The notes beneath the pieces are model-generated. The model did no database searches. It worked only from the letters and a program-made list of their open reading frames with translations, and was not told where the DNA came from. A stretch of DNA of 13,956 nt from DATLZB01 sp035574175 (lineage in GTDB: Bacteria; Pseudomonadota; Alphaproteobacteria; Rhizobiales; Hyphomicrobiaceae): positions 1-13,956 of the forward strand of contig DATLZB010000003.1 in the NCBI GenBank assembly GCA_035574175.1. The letters are read 5' to 3'. Of the stretch, positions 7,569 through 13,956 are shown piece by piece. The translations under genes were made by a program, and so were the position numbers. The first letter of the stretch is position 1, and each line of letters begins with the position of its first letter.

Positions 7569-9386
7569 ATGCAGAAGCACACAGCCGTCATCAGCGCCGA
7601 CCCCGAACCCTACCAGCTCAGCGACCCGGAGGAGTTCAGCCGCAACATGCTGCGGCTCATCGAGGACTCCAGCAAAGTGATGGCGAGCTTCCTGGAGCGG
7701 GCGGACGCAGTGCCCAGGCCGTTCACGGCGATCAGCGAGTTCGCGGAGGCGAACAAGATTCTCGCCGAGATCGCGCAAAGATGGGGGGCCGAGCCGGGCA
7801 AGCTTGCCGAGGCTCAGGCCCGCCTGTTCAACGGCTACGTTGCGATCTGGAGTTACACGCTGCGCCGCATGCTTGGCGAGGAGGCCGAGCCGGTGGTCGA
7901 GCCGGCACCTGGCGACAACCGCTTCAAGGATCCCGACTGGTCCAACAACGCCTATTTCGATTTCTGGAAGCAGTTCTATCTCCTCACCATCCAATGGGCC
8001 CAGGAGCAGCTGGCCAGAACGGAGGGGCTCGATGAGCGCACGCGCCAGAAGGCCGCATTTTATCTTGAGCACGCGGCAAGCGCGCTGTCGCCTTCCAACT
8101 TCCCGATGACCAATCCGGAGGTGCTGCGCGAGACCATGCGCACCAATGCCCGCAACCTGCTTGCGGGCATCAAGCAGCTCATGGCCGACATGGAGCGCTC
8201 CGGCGACGTACTGAAGATCAGCCAGACCGACCTTTCCGCCTTCGAGGTTGGCAAGAACCTGGCCGTGACGCCGGGCAAGGTCATCTTCCGCAATGAGATC
8301 TTCGAGCTCATTCAGTACGCGCCCTCAACCGACAAGGTGCGCGAAGTGCCGCTGCTGATCGTGCCGCCCTGGATCAACAAGTTCTACATCCTGGATCTGA
8401 CGCAGCCCAAATCGTTCATCAAGTTCGCGGTTGATCAGGGCTTCACCGTTTTCGTGATGTCGTGGGTCAATCCCGACGAAAGGCTCGCCAACAAAACGTT
8501 CGAAGACTACATGCGGGAGGGCATTCTTTCGGCGACCGACGCCGTCAGGCGCGAGACCGGCGTGCCGAAGATTAATGTGCTCGGCTACTGCGTGGGCGGC
8601 ACGCTGCTCGCCGCTACGCTGGCGCATCTCGCGGCCCGCGGTGACGAGCCCTACGTATCGGCCACGTTCCTCGCCGCCCAGGTGGACTTCTCGCAGGCGG
8701 GCAACCTGCTGCTGTTTATCGACGACGCCCAGCTCAAGGCGCTCGAAGAGATGATGGCAGAGCGCGGCTACCTCGACGGCTCGCGCATGGCCACCGTGTT
8801 CAATCTGCTGAGGCCCCGTGACCTGATCTGGCCCTATATCGTCAACAACTACCTGCTCGGCAAGAAGCCGTTCCCCTTCGATCTGCTGTACTGGAACCAG
8901 GATTCGACCCGGATGCCTGCGGCCAACCACAAGTTCTATCTGCGCGAGTTCTACCACGAGAACAAGCTGGCCAAGGGGCAGATGACGCTCGGCGGCACGA
9001 AACTCGACCTAAAGAAGGTCAAACTGCCGATTTACGAGCTTGCCACGCGCGAGGATCACATCGCTCCCGCGAAATCGGTGTTTATCGGTGCACGCCTTTT
9101 CGGCGGGCCCGTGGAGTTCGTCATGGCGGGGTCCGGTCACATCGCGGGTGTCATCAATCCGCCCGACCCCAAGCGGGTGAAGTATCAGTTCTGGACCAAT
9201 CCGGATCGCGCCGACACGCTCGAGGAATGGATCGAGGGTGCGAAGGAGACGCCGGGGTCCTGGTGGCCGCACTGGGCAGAGTGGCTTGCCAAGTACTCGG
9301 GCGATTGGGTCGAGCCGCGCCAGCCCGGGGCCAGGCTCGGCGTGATCGAGGACGCCCCCGGCAGCTTCGTCAAGGTCAAAAGCTAG
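7569..9386 (+). CDS. phaC: Class I poly(3-hydroxyalkanoate) synthase
   Basis: PhaC joins (R)-3-hydroxyacyl-CoA units into polyhydroxyalkanoate at the surface of storage granules. The 605-residue length fits class I synthases, which work without PhaE or PhaR subunits. The lipase-like box is GYCVGG with the nucleophile C341. D496 in REDHIAP and H524 in GSGHIAG complete the triad, with spacing close to that of the Cupriavidus enzyme (C319, D480, H508). Other family marks are the PPWINKFYILDL, VMSWVNPD and YWNQDSTRMPAANH segments. The ATG at 7569 is chosen for AAGGA five bases upstream; the frame is open from 7506 but the extra residues look unrelated to the family. No phaA, phaB, phasin or phaR gene is in the window. 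Its 3' end overlaps that of lepB by 11 bases. Confidence 0.97.
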   Translation: MQKHTAVISADPEPYQLSDPEEFSRNMLRLIEDSSKVMASFLERADAVPRPFTAISEFAEANKILAEIAQRWGAEPGKLAEAQARLFNGYVAIWSYTLRRMLGEEAEPVVEPAPGDNRFKDPDWSNNAYFDFWKQFYLLTIQWAQEQLARTEGLDERTRQKAAFYLEHAASALSPSNFPMTNPEVLRETMRTNARNLLAGIKQLMADMERSGDVLKISQTDLSAFEVGKNLAVTPGKVIFRNEIFELIQYAPSTDKVREVPLLIVPPWINKFYILDLTQPKSFIKFAVDQGFTVFVMSWVNPDERLANKTFEDYMREGILSATDAVRRETGVPKINVLGYCVGGTLLAATLAHLAARGDEPYVSATFLAAQVDFSQAGNLLLFIDDAQLKALEEMMAERGYLDGSRMATVFNLLRPRDLIWPYIVNNYLLGKKPFPFDLLYWNQDSTRMPAANHKFYLREFYHENKLAKGQMTLGGTKLDLKKVKLPIYELATREDHIAPAKSVFIGARLFGGPVEFVMAGSGHIAGVINPPDPKRVKYQFWTNPDRADTLEEWIEGAKETPGSWWPHWAEWLAKYSGDWVEPRQPGARLGVIEDAPGSFVKVKS

Positions 9387-9990
9387 GCTGAGCGGCAGCG
9401 CTCGGCGTGCCGACCCATTGGCCAAGGCGAGCGAGCTCGGGGCTCATGATGATTCGAGTGGCGCGGCCGACCAGAGCGGCGATCGACACAAAGCCGTGCG
9501 CCGCCACACGACTGTCGCGGCTGTTGGCCCGGTTGTCGCCCAACACGAACAGGTGCCCGCGCGGTACCACGAACAGCCGCGTATTGTTGAAGGCCCACGT
9601 CGGGTCGCCGAAGTCGGCATAAGGCTCGGCCACCTGCCGGCCGTTGACGATGGCGCGGCCGCGCCGCACGAGAATGCGCTCGCCGGCAACGGCAATGACG
9701 CGCTTGATGAACAACGCGCTGCCGCCGTTCGGCAAGCGATAGATGACGAGGTCGCCCCGGCGCGGCTGATGATGACGGTAGTAGCTCGTGTCGACAAGCA
9801 CCGTTTCTCCAGTCTGCAGCGTCGGCTGCATCGAAGCGGAGCCGATTCGCATCAAGCCGTAGCTCCGCAGGCTCCATCCGTGCGGTCCATGAGTGAGGAA
9901 GGCGCCGGCGAGGGCGACCGCAACCGCCCCGCTAAGGGCAACCGCCGACCGCGCCAGCCATCGTGATGGCCGCCACCTACCCGCTGTCAT
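9376..9990 (-). CDS. lepB: Signal peptidase I (short form)
   Basis: This peptidase cleaves signal peptides from exported proteins on the periplasmic face of the inner membrane. The 204-residue protein has one N-terminal anchor (about residues 15-33), the nucleophile S53 in SASMQPT, the general-base K96 in FIKRVIAVAGE, and the conserved C-terminal GDNRANSRDSR (151-161), so all S26-family boxes are present. The ATG at 9990 has AAGGGGA about 8 bases upstream; a further 25 in-frame codons lack family likeness. It is shorter than the usual housekeeping alphaproteobacterial LepB (about 250 residues) and is not next to acpS, rnc or era, the normal lepB neighbours. It may therefore be a second, specialised peptidase. 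It converges on phaC and diverges from the TerC gene. Confidence 0.93.
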   Translation of the reverse strand: MTAGRWRPSRWLARSAVALSGAVAVALAGAFLTHGPHGWSLRSYGLMRIGSASMQPTLQTGETVLVDTSYYRHHQPRRGDLVIYRLPNGGSALFIKRVIAVAGERILVRRGRAIVNGRQVAEPYADFGDPTWAFNNTRLFVVPRGHLFVLGDNRANSRDSRVAAHGFVSIAALVGRATRIIMSPELARLGQWVGTPSAAAQPSF

Positions 9991-10047
9991 GAGCAATTCC
10001 CCTTCGGTGGAGGATTTTGCCGATCGCTTGCCTTCGGCCGCCTGTGC

Positions 10048-10077
10048 GCGACATGTGGCTCGCATTTCGGCTATAGG
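10048..10077 (+). promoter_or_regulatory. Possible promoter of the TerC gene
   Basis: GCGACA (10048-10053) is followed after 18 bases by TATAGG (10072-10077), in the GGCTATAGG context common in alphaproteobacterial promoters. Transcription would begin near 10083. That lies after the in-frame GTG at 10077 and supports the ATG at 10116 as the true start. Confidence 0.35.
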
Positions 10078-10115
10078 TGGACGCTGCTTCTTACCCGAGC
10101 AATGGCGAGGACTGG

Positions 10116-10913
10116 ATGGAGTGGCTGCTCAACCTGGCGAGCGATCCTACCGCGTGGGTCGCGTTGGTGGCGCTGATCGCGATGGAGGTCGTGCTTGGCA
10201 TCGACAATCTGATCTTCATTGCCATCATCACAAACAAGCTGCCGGAGAGCCAGCGCGACATCGGGCGGCGCATCGGCATCGGCCTTGCCCTTATCCTGCG
10301 GCTGGCGTTGCTTGCCACCATCGCCTTCATCATCAGGCTCACCGAGCCGCTGTTCACGGTGCTGGGCAACCCGTTCTCCTGGCGGGACCTGATCCTCATC
10401 GCCGGCGGACTGTTCCTGGTGTGGAAGGCGACGAAAGAGATCCATCACCGCGTCGACCCAGACCCCGGGCCGGACCTCTTCGACCGGCGAACTGCAAGCG
10501 TCGGCTTCGCTTCGGCGATGGTTCAGATCGCCCTGCTTGACCTCGTGTTCTCGATCGACAGCATCATCACCGCGGTCGGCATGACCCCGCACATCCCGAT
10601 CATGGTCATTGCGGTGGTGGTCGCCGTCTTGGTGATGCTCCTCGCCGCCCGACCGCTGGCCGACTTCATCAACGCCAATCCCACCATCGTCATGCTGGCA
10701 CTCGGCTTCCTGCTGATGATCGGCATGGTGCTGGTCGCCGATGGCTTCGGGGTTCATGTTCCACGTGGCTACGTTTATGCGGCAATGGCCTTCTCGGCGT
10801 TGGTGGAGGGACTCAACATGATGGCCAGGCGGGCTCGACTGAAGCGCGAGCAGGCAAGCCACCGGGCGAGCGAAACGCACTCGGCCGAGCATGCCGGCAA
10901 AGGGGGTCAGTGA
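10116..10913 (+). CDS. TerC-family integral membrane protein
   Basis: TerC-family proteins are inner-membrane proteins linked to metal (mainly manganese) export, to loading of metals onto exported enzymes, and in some operons to tellurite resistance. The 265-residue protein shows about seven hydrophobic spans, the EVVLGIDN motif (E24, D30, N31) in the first span, and LLDLVFSIDSI (D142, D148) in a later one; these acids are the family's presumed metal ligands. The C-terminal PRGYVYAAMAFSALVEGLN stretch is also typical. The tail after residue 238 is charged and probably cytoplasmic. ATG 10116 has GAGGA about 5 bases upstream and starts with MEWLL, as is usual. The stop overlaps the ATG of the next small gene. 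Substrate is not provable from sequence; the lack of other ter genes argues against a dedicated tellurite operon. Confidence 0.92.
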   Translation: MEWLLNLASDPTAWVALVALIAMEVVLGIDNLIFIAIITNKLPESQRDIGRRIGIGLALILRLALLATIAFIIRLTEPLFTVLGNPFSWRDLILIAGGLFLVWKATKEIHHRVDPDPGPDLFDRRTASVGFASAMVQIALLDLVFSIDSIITAVGMTPHIPIMVIAVVVAVLVMLLAARPLADFINANPTIVMLALGFLLMIGMVLVADGFGVHVPRGYVYAAMAFSALVEGLNMMARRARLKREQASHRASETHSAEHAGKGGQ

Positions 10914-11131
10914 TGCCGACCGAGCTCTGGGGAGTGCCCGTCTATCTCGCTGCAGGTGTCCTGTTCCTGGCGGCGGCCGTCCTCATTGGGCTGTTGCGGG
11001 CCGGCACGGGCAGCCGGCGGGCGGCTCCCGCTCGCGCCGCATTGCGGTTCGACCTACAGACGATCTCGGCGATCCTGGGCAGCGTGTCGTTCGCGCTTCA
11101 GATCCTGCAGTGGCTCAAGGTCATCGGTTGA
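10913..11131 (+). CDS. Small single-span membrane protein, coupled to TerC
   Basis: I do not recognise this 72-residue protein. It has one strong membrane span near the N-terminus (VYLAAGVLFLAAAVLIGLL), a basic loop (GSRRAAPARAALR), and a C-terminal amphipathic or hydrophobic segment (ISAILGSVSFALQILQWLKV) that could be a second span. The ATG overlaps the TerC stop as TGATG, with a GGGGG run about 7 bases upstream, so coupled translation is likely. The arrangement suggests a TerC partner or assembly subunit. Third-position GC bias and the good ribosome binding site support a real gene. Confidence 0.68.
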   Translation: MPTELWGVPVYLAAGVLFLAAAVLIGLLRAGTGSRRAAPARAALRFDLQTISAILGSVSFALQILQWLKVIG

Positions 11132-11150
11132 GCGGCCGCTATAGCGCCGC
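11132..11150. terminator. Shared hairpin between convergent genes
   Basis: GCGG-C-CGC-TATA-GCG-CCGC forms a 7-bp stem with one bulged base and a TATA loop. It lies between the small membrane protein stop and the metY 3' end, and covers the metY stop. Its core is a perfect 10-base palindrome, CGCTATAGCG (11137-11146). No T-run follows on either strand, so termination would be weak or Rho-assisted. Confidence 0.3.
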
Positions 11151-12437
11151 CAAGGCCTGCTCCAGATCGGCGATGATGTCGGCCTTGTCCTCGATGCCGA
11201 TCGAAAGCCGAACGACGTCTGGGCCGGCACCGGCGGCCCTGCGCTGCTCGTCGGTGAGCTGGCGGTGGGTGGTCGAAGCCGGGTGGATGACGAGGCTGCG
11301 GGTGTCGCCGATGTTGGCAAGATGCGAAAAGAGGCGCAGGCCCGATACCAGCTTGATGCCCGCCTCATAGCCGCCCTTCAGTCCGAAGGTGAACACCGCC
11401 CCCGCTCCCTTGGGGCAAATCTTCTTTGCAAGCTCATGGTACGGGTTTCCGGGCAGCCCCGCGTAGTTGACCCAAGCGACCTTCTCGTGCCGAGCCAAGT
11501 AGGCGGCGACGGCCTGTGTGTTCTCGCAGTGGCGGGCCATCCTCAAAGGCAGCGTCTCGATCCCGGTCAGGATCAGGAAGGCGTTCATCGGCGCAATGGC
11601 GGGCCCGATGTCCCGCAACCCCATCACCCGGCAGGCGATAGCGAAGGCGAAATTGCCGAAGGTCTCGGCGAGCCGCATGCCGTTGTAGGAGGGGTTGGGT
11701 TCCACCAGCGTGCGGTAGCGGTGCTTCGCTGCGAGCCAGTCGTAGGTGCCGCAATCGACGATGGCGCCACCGATCGAGTTGCCGTGCCCGCCCAAGAACT
11801 TGGTCAGCGAATGAATGACGATGTCGGCGCCAAACTCCTTGGGCCGGCAAAGGTAGGGGGTGGCCAGCGTATTGTCGACGATGAAGGGTACGCCGGCCTT
11901 CCGAGCGACCGAGGCAATGGCGGGCAGATCGATGACGATACCGCCGGGGTTGGCGATCGATTCGCAAAAGATCGCCCGCGTTTTCGGCGTGATCGCCCTT
12001 TCGAAGGAGGTCGGGTCCGTGGCATCGGCCCACACCACGTTCCAGTTGCTCTTCTTGAAGCTGTGGTTGAACTGGTTGACCGAGCCGCCGTAGAGCTGGC
12101 GGCCGGCCACGAACTCGTCTCCCGGCTCCAGAAGCGTGTGGAAGGTCAAATATTGCGCGGCATGTCCCGAGGCCACGGCCAACGCCGCGGTGCCTCCCTC
12201 CAGGGCCGCAATCCTGCCCTCGAGCACAGCCTGCGTCGGATTCATTATGCGCGTGTAGATGTTGCCGAATACTTCGAGCCCGAACAATGCGGCCGCGTGG
12301 TCGGCGTCGTTGAACACATAAGATGTCGTCTGATAGATCGGCGTGACCCGCGCGCCTGTCGAGGGATCGGGCGCCGCTCCGGCGTGAACCGCGAGGGTAT
12401 CGAAGCGGGGGGTTGACGATATCGGTTGGTCTGACAT
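11139..12437 (-). CDS. metY: O-acetylhomoserine sulfhydrylase (MetY-type)
   Basis: MetY uses sulfide (or methanethiol) and O-acetylhomoserine to make homocysteine (or methionine), the direct-sulfhydrylation route. The 432-residue length is typical of MetY and longer than the usual 380-400 of MetB/MetZ, partly because of the insert around residues 225-250. The fold-type I Cys/Met-metabolism signature is clear: YTRIMNPT at 61-68 (PLP phosphate contacts from the neighbouring subunit), the aromatic Y116 in RQLYGGS, D188 in IVDNTLATP, and the Schiff-base lysine K213 in HSLTKFLGGHG. The C-terminal part has the substrate-binding R in VVRLSIGIED. GGAGG five bases before ATG 12437 fixes the start. It is monocistronic or follows ycgN. 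No SAM riboswitch was recognisable upstream. A closely related cysteine synthase or methionine gamma-lyase activity cannot be excluded. Confidence 0.93.
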   Translation of the reverse strand: MSDQPISSTPRFDTLAVHAGAAPDPSTGARVTPIYQTTSYVFNDADHAAALFGLEVFGNIYTRIMNPTQAVLEGRIAALEGGTAALAVASGHAAQYLTFHTLLEPGDEFVAGRQLYGGSVNQFNHSFKKSNWNVVWADATDPTSFERAITPKTRAIFCESIANPGGIVIDLPAIASVARKAGVPFIVDNTLATPYLCRPKEFGADIVIHSLTKFLGGHGNSIGGAIVDCGTYDWLAAKHRYRTLVEPNPSYNGMRLAETFGNFAFAIACRVMGLRDIGPAIAPMNAFLILTGIETLPLRMARHCENTQAVAAYLARHEKVAWVNYAGLPGNPYHELAKKICPKGAGAVFTFGLKGGYEAGIKLVSGLRLFSHLANIGDTRSLVIHPASTTHRQLTDEQRRAAGAGPDVVRLSIGIEDKADIIADLEQALAAL

Positions 12438-12460
12438 TCCATCCTCCAGGCAACGCGCGC

Positions 12461-12489
12461 AATGAGCGTGTCTTGCGCGGCCAAGTCAA
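12461..12489 (-). promoter_or_regulatory. Possible metY promoter
   Basis: On the minus strand TTGACT (12489-12484) stands 17 bases before CTCATT (12466-12461), a good -35 but poor -10. Transcription would start near 12455, leaving a leader of under 20 bases that contains the GGAGG site. Such a short leader leaves no room for a riboswitch. Confidence 0.27.
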
Positions 12490-12559
12490 TGGGCGGTGAC
12501 GCTGCTTGCAACGTGCACGCGACGATAGCACCGTGACAGGTCGAAACGGCTGAGTAGAA

Positions 12560-13009
12560 CTAACCTAGCCGGCCGATGATGAAGCGCTCCATGGTCTCCG
12601 GCGTGGCGCGTGTTTCGCACATGGCCCAGCCTCGCACCGAAACGCCGGCCTGATGCACCGTTTCGGGATCACCCGATACCAGTGGATGCCACCAGCAGAG
12701 GTCGCTGCCCTCGGCAAGGAGCCGGTAGGCGCAGGTGGCGGGCAGCCACCGGAGCTCAGCTACGGAGGTGGCGTCGATGTCCACGCAGTCCGGCACGCGC
12801 GTGAACCGGTTGGGGTAGTCACGGCAGCGACACGTGCCGACATCGAGCTGCCGGCAGGCGAGCCTGGTCAGGTGCACCTCTCCGGTATCCTCGTCCTCCA
12901 GCTTCAACAGGCAGCAGAGCCCGCAGCCGTCGCACAGCGACTCCCACTCGGCTTCCGTCATCTCATCAAGCTGCTTGCGACGCCAGAACGGCACATTTTC
13001 ATGATGCAA
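12560..13009 (-). CDS. ycgN: YcgN/UPF0260-family cysteine-cluster protein
   Basis: YcgN-family proteins are small and Cys-rich, of uncertain function, and thought to bind a metal or iron-sulfur cluster. At 149 residues it matches E. coli YcgN. The family hallmark is at 23-33, with C26, C29, C32 and C33 (CxxCxxCC), followed by KLEDEDTGEVHLT, C52, C60, C62, C75 in VPDC, WLPATCAYRLLAEG with C93, and the WHPLVSGDPETVH stretch (107-119). I chose a TTG at 13009 because GAGGA lies 7 bases upstream; a GTG at 12994 would also fit the family N-terminus (VPFWRRK). The frame is open much further upstream (to 13549), but those residues are antisense to the transglycosylase gene and are not family-like. 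It lies 122 bases before metY on the same strand. Confidence 0.9.
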   Translation of the reverse strand: MHHENVPFWRRKQLDEMTEAEWESLCDGCGLCCLLKLEDEDTGEVHLTRLACRQLDVGTCRCRDYPNRFTRVPDCVDIDATSVAELRWLPATCAYRLLAEGSDLCWWHPLVSGDPETVHQAGVSVRGWAMCETRATPETMERFIIGRLG

Positions 13010-13114
13010 AAGCGTTTCCTCGCGTTGCCTGCCGGCCAATGGTAGATAATCACATTTCCGGCGCGATGCGAGTCGATAGGGCTGAAGGCGGACCTTCGGA
13101 CCGAGAGCTACGGC

Positions 13115-13956
13115 ATGAACGACTGGTTCTTCAGGCAGGGTGGTCGACACCGCCTTATCAACTGGCTGAGGCTCGATGCCTGGCTCGATTCGACCCTTGC
13201 CGGCGCCTGGGATGCGCTCAAGGACTATTACAACGCGGCCTCCAGCTTTTTCGCCAGGTTCAAGCTGTCGGGTTGGAAGAGGCTTCTCAATGAGGCGCTC
13301 TCCGAGGGTTTCTCGCTCGCTGCCGGCGCCGCCGTCGCCCTCTATGCCGTGGCCTTGCCGGCGTTCCAGGAGATCGAGGAGGGGCGCTGGCTCAATACCG
13401 GACGCTACAGCGTCAGGTTCCTCGACGTGCACGGCAACGAGATCGGCAAGCGCGGCATCAACCTCAACGACGCCGTGCCTCTCGAGGAGATTCCGGACCA
13501 TTTGATCAAGGCCACGCTCGCCACCGAGGACCGACGCTTCTACGAGCACTTCGGCGTCGACTTCGTCGGTACGTTCAGGGCGTTGATGGAAAATCTCAGA
13601 GCCAACGAGGTCGTGCAGGGCGGCTCCACCATCACCCAGCAGCTTGCCAAGAACCTATTCCTGTCGCCCGAGCGCTCGCTGTCGCGCAAGATCAAGGAGG
13701 TGTTCCTCGCCTTTTGGCTCGAGTCGCGGCTCTCCAAACGCGAGATCCTCAAACTCTACCTCGACCGTGCGTATATGGGCGGCGGCGCCTTCGGCGTGGA
13801 GGCCGCCTCGCAGTTCTACTTCAGCAAATCCGTGCGCGAAGTGAACTTGGCGGAAGCGGCCGTACTGGCGGGTCTGTTCAAGGCGCCGACGCGCTATGCC
13901 CCGCACATCAACCTGCCCGAGGCCCGCGCCCGTGCCAACGAGGTGCTGACCAACCT
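13115..13956 (+). CDS. Penicillin-binding protein 1A-type, GT51 transglycosylase domain (partial, 3' end off the right edge)
   Basis: This is the 5' part (280 residues) of a peptidoglycan polymerase that links lipid II units in the periplasm. A basic cytoplasmic part of about 65 residues precedes one membrane span (about 66-84). The GT51 motifs follow: EDRRFYEHFG (138-147, catalytic E138), GGSTITQQLAKN (169-180), RKIKEVFLAFWLE with LSKREIL (191-212), YLDRAYMGGGAFG (215-227) and AAVLAGLFKAPTRY (248-261). Most proteins have Asn in the fourth motif (YLN); the Asp here is, from memory, usual in rhizobial homologues. A transpeptidase domain probably follows off the edge, but it is not seen, so a monofunctional enzyme cannot be ruled out. 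ATG 13115 is the only ATG before an in-frame stop near 13043; its ribosome binding site is weak. It diverges from ycgN. Confidence 0.93.
   Translation, partial: MNDWFFRQGGRHRLINWLRLDAWLDSTLAGAWDALKDYYNAASSFFARFKLSGWKRLLNEALSEGFSLAAGAAVALYAVALPAFQEIEEGRWLNTGRYSVRFLDVHGNEIGKRGINLNDAVPLEEIPDHLIKATLATEDRRFYEHFGVDFVGTFRALMENLRANEVVQGGSTITQQLAKNLFLSPERSLSRKIKEVFLAFWLESRLSKREILKLYLDRAYMGGGAFGVEAASQFYFSKSVREVNLAEAAVLAGLFKAPTRYAPHINLPEARARANEVLTN

Noticed and set aside
10116..10913. A tellurite-resistance operon suggested by the TerC protein.
   Set aside because: No terA, terB, terD, terE or terZ gene is nearby; TerC-family proteins are widespread and often concern manganese.
11265..12416. A 383-codon open frame on the plus strand, antisense to metY.
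   Set aside because: The metY frame carries all catalytic motifs; the antisense translation has no family features.
12438..12559. Possible SAM riboswitch upstream of metY.
   Set aside because: The conserved SAM-II stem and loop bases could not be found on the minus strand, and a plausible promoter leaves a leader too short for one.
13045..13050. GATAAT, a near-consensus -10 box upstream of the transglycosylase gene.
   Set aside because: The only -35-like hexamer (TTGCCT at 13025-13030) is 14 bases away, too close for a normal promoter.
13010..13549. A 180-codon N-terminal extension of the YcgN frame.
   Set aside because: It is antisense to the transglycosylase coding region, unlike the YcgN family, and a well-placed ribosome binding site supports the start at 13009.

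Overview
This window looks like ordinary chromosome from a GC-rich alphaproteobacterium, most likely of the Hyphomicrobiales (Rhizobiales). Three things support that: the order phaC / small lipoprotein / alaC-type aminotransferase / hom / glpX / recJ, the rhizobial style of the glycosyltransferase-51 protein at the right end, and third codon positions that are nearly all G or C. I saw no transposase, integrase, tRNA, rRNA, CRISPR array, phage gene or toxin-antitoxin pair. No stretch above 300 bases lacks a gene; the longest gap is about 155 bases.

Left block, minus strand (1-7413). Read in the direction of transcription it holds a small lipoprotein, a hairpin terminator, then a packed set: class I aminotransferase (AlaC/AatB type), homoserine dehydrogenase and class II fructose-bisphosphatase. 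The first two overlap by 4 bases (GTGA), and glpX begins 41 bases after the end of hom. Then come an unrecognised membrane protein, an exported metallo-beta-lactamase-fold hydrolase, and recJ, which runs off the left edge. The set joins aspartate-family amino-acid synthesis (hom) and amino-group exchange to gluconeogenesis (glpX). The membrane protein and the hydrolase look like additions between glpX and recJ.

Middle (7569-11131). Diverging from the lipoprotein is a complete class I polyhydroxyalkanoate synthase (phaC) with an intact Cys-Asp-His triad. Its 3' end overlaps by 11 bases that of a short signal peptidase I (lepB). Diverging from lepB is a TerC-family membrane protein followed by a 72-residue single-span membrane protein whose start overlaps the TerC stop.

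Right block (11139-13956). On the minus strand lie metY (O-acetylhomoserine sulfhydrylase type) and, upstream of it, a Cys-rich YcgN/UPF0260 protein. Diverging from the latter is the 5' part of a bifunctional-type penicillin-binding protein / GT51 transglycosylase cut by the right edge. hom makes homoserine and metY uses an acylated form of it, so methionine synthesis appears at both ends, but the genes are not in one operon.

I did not find a clearly new biological system. The best leads are the unknown membrane protein at 2527-3354, the small membrane partner of TerC, the short unlinked signal peptidase, and the inverted repeat in the phaC/lipoprotein divergent region.
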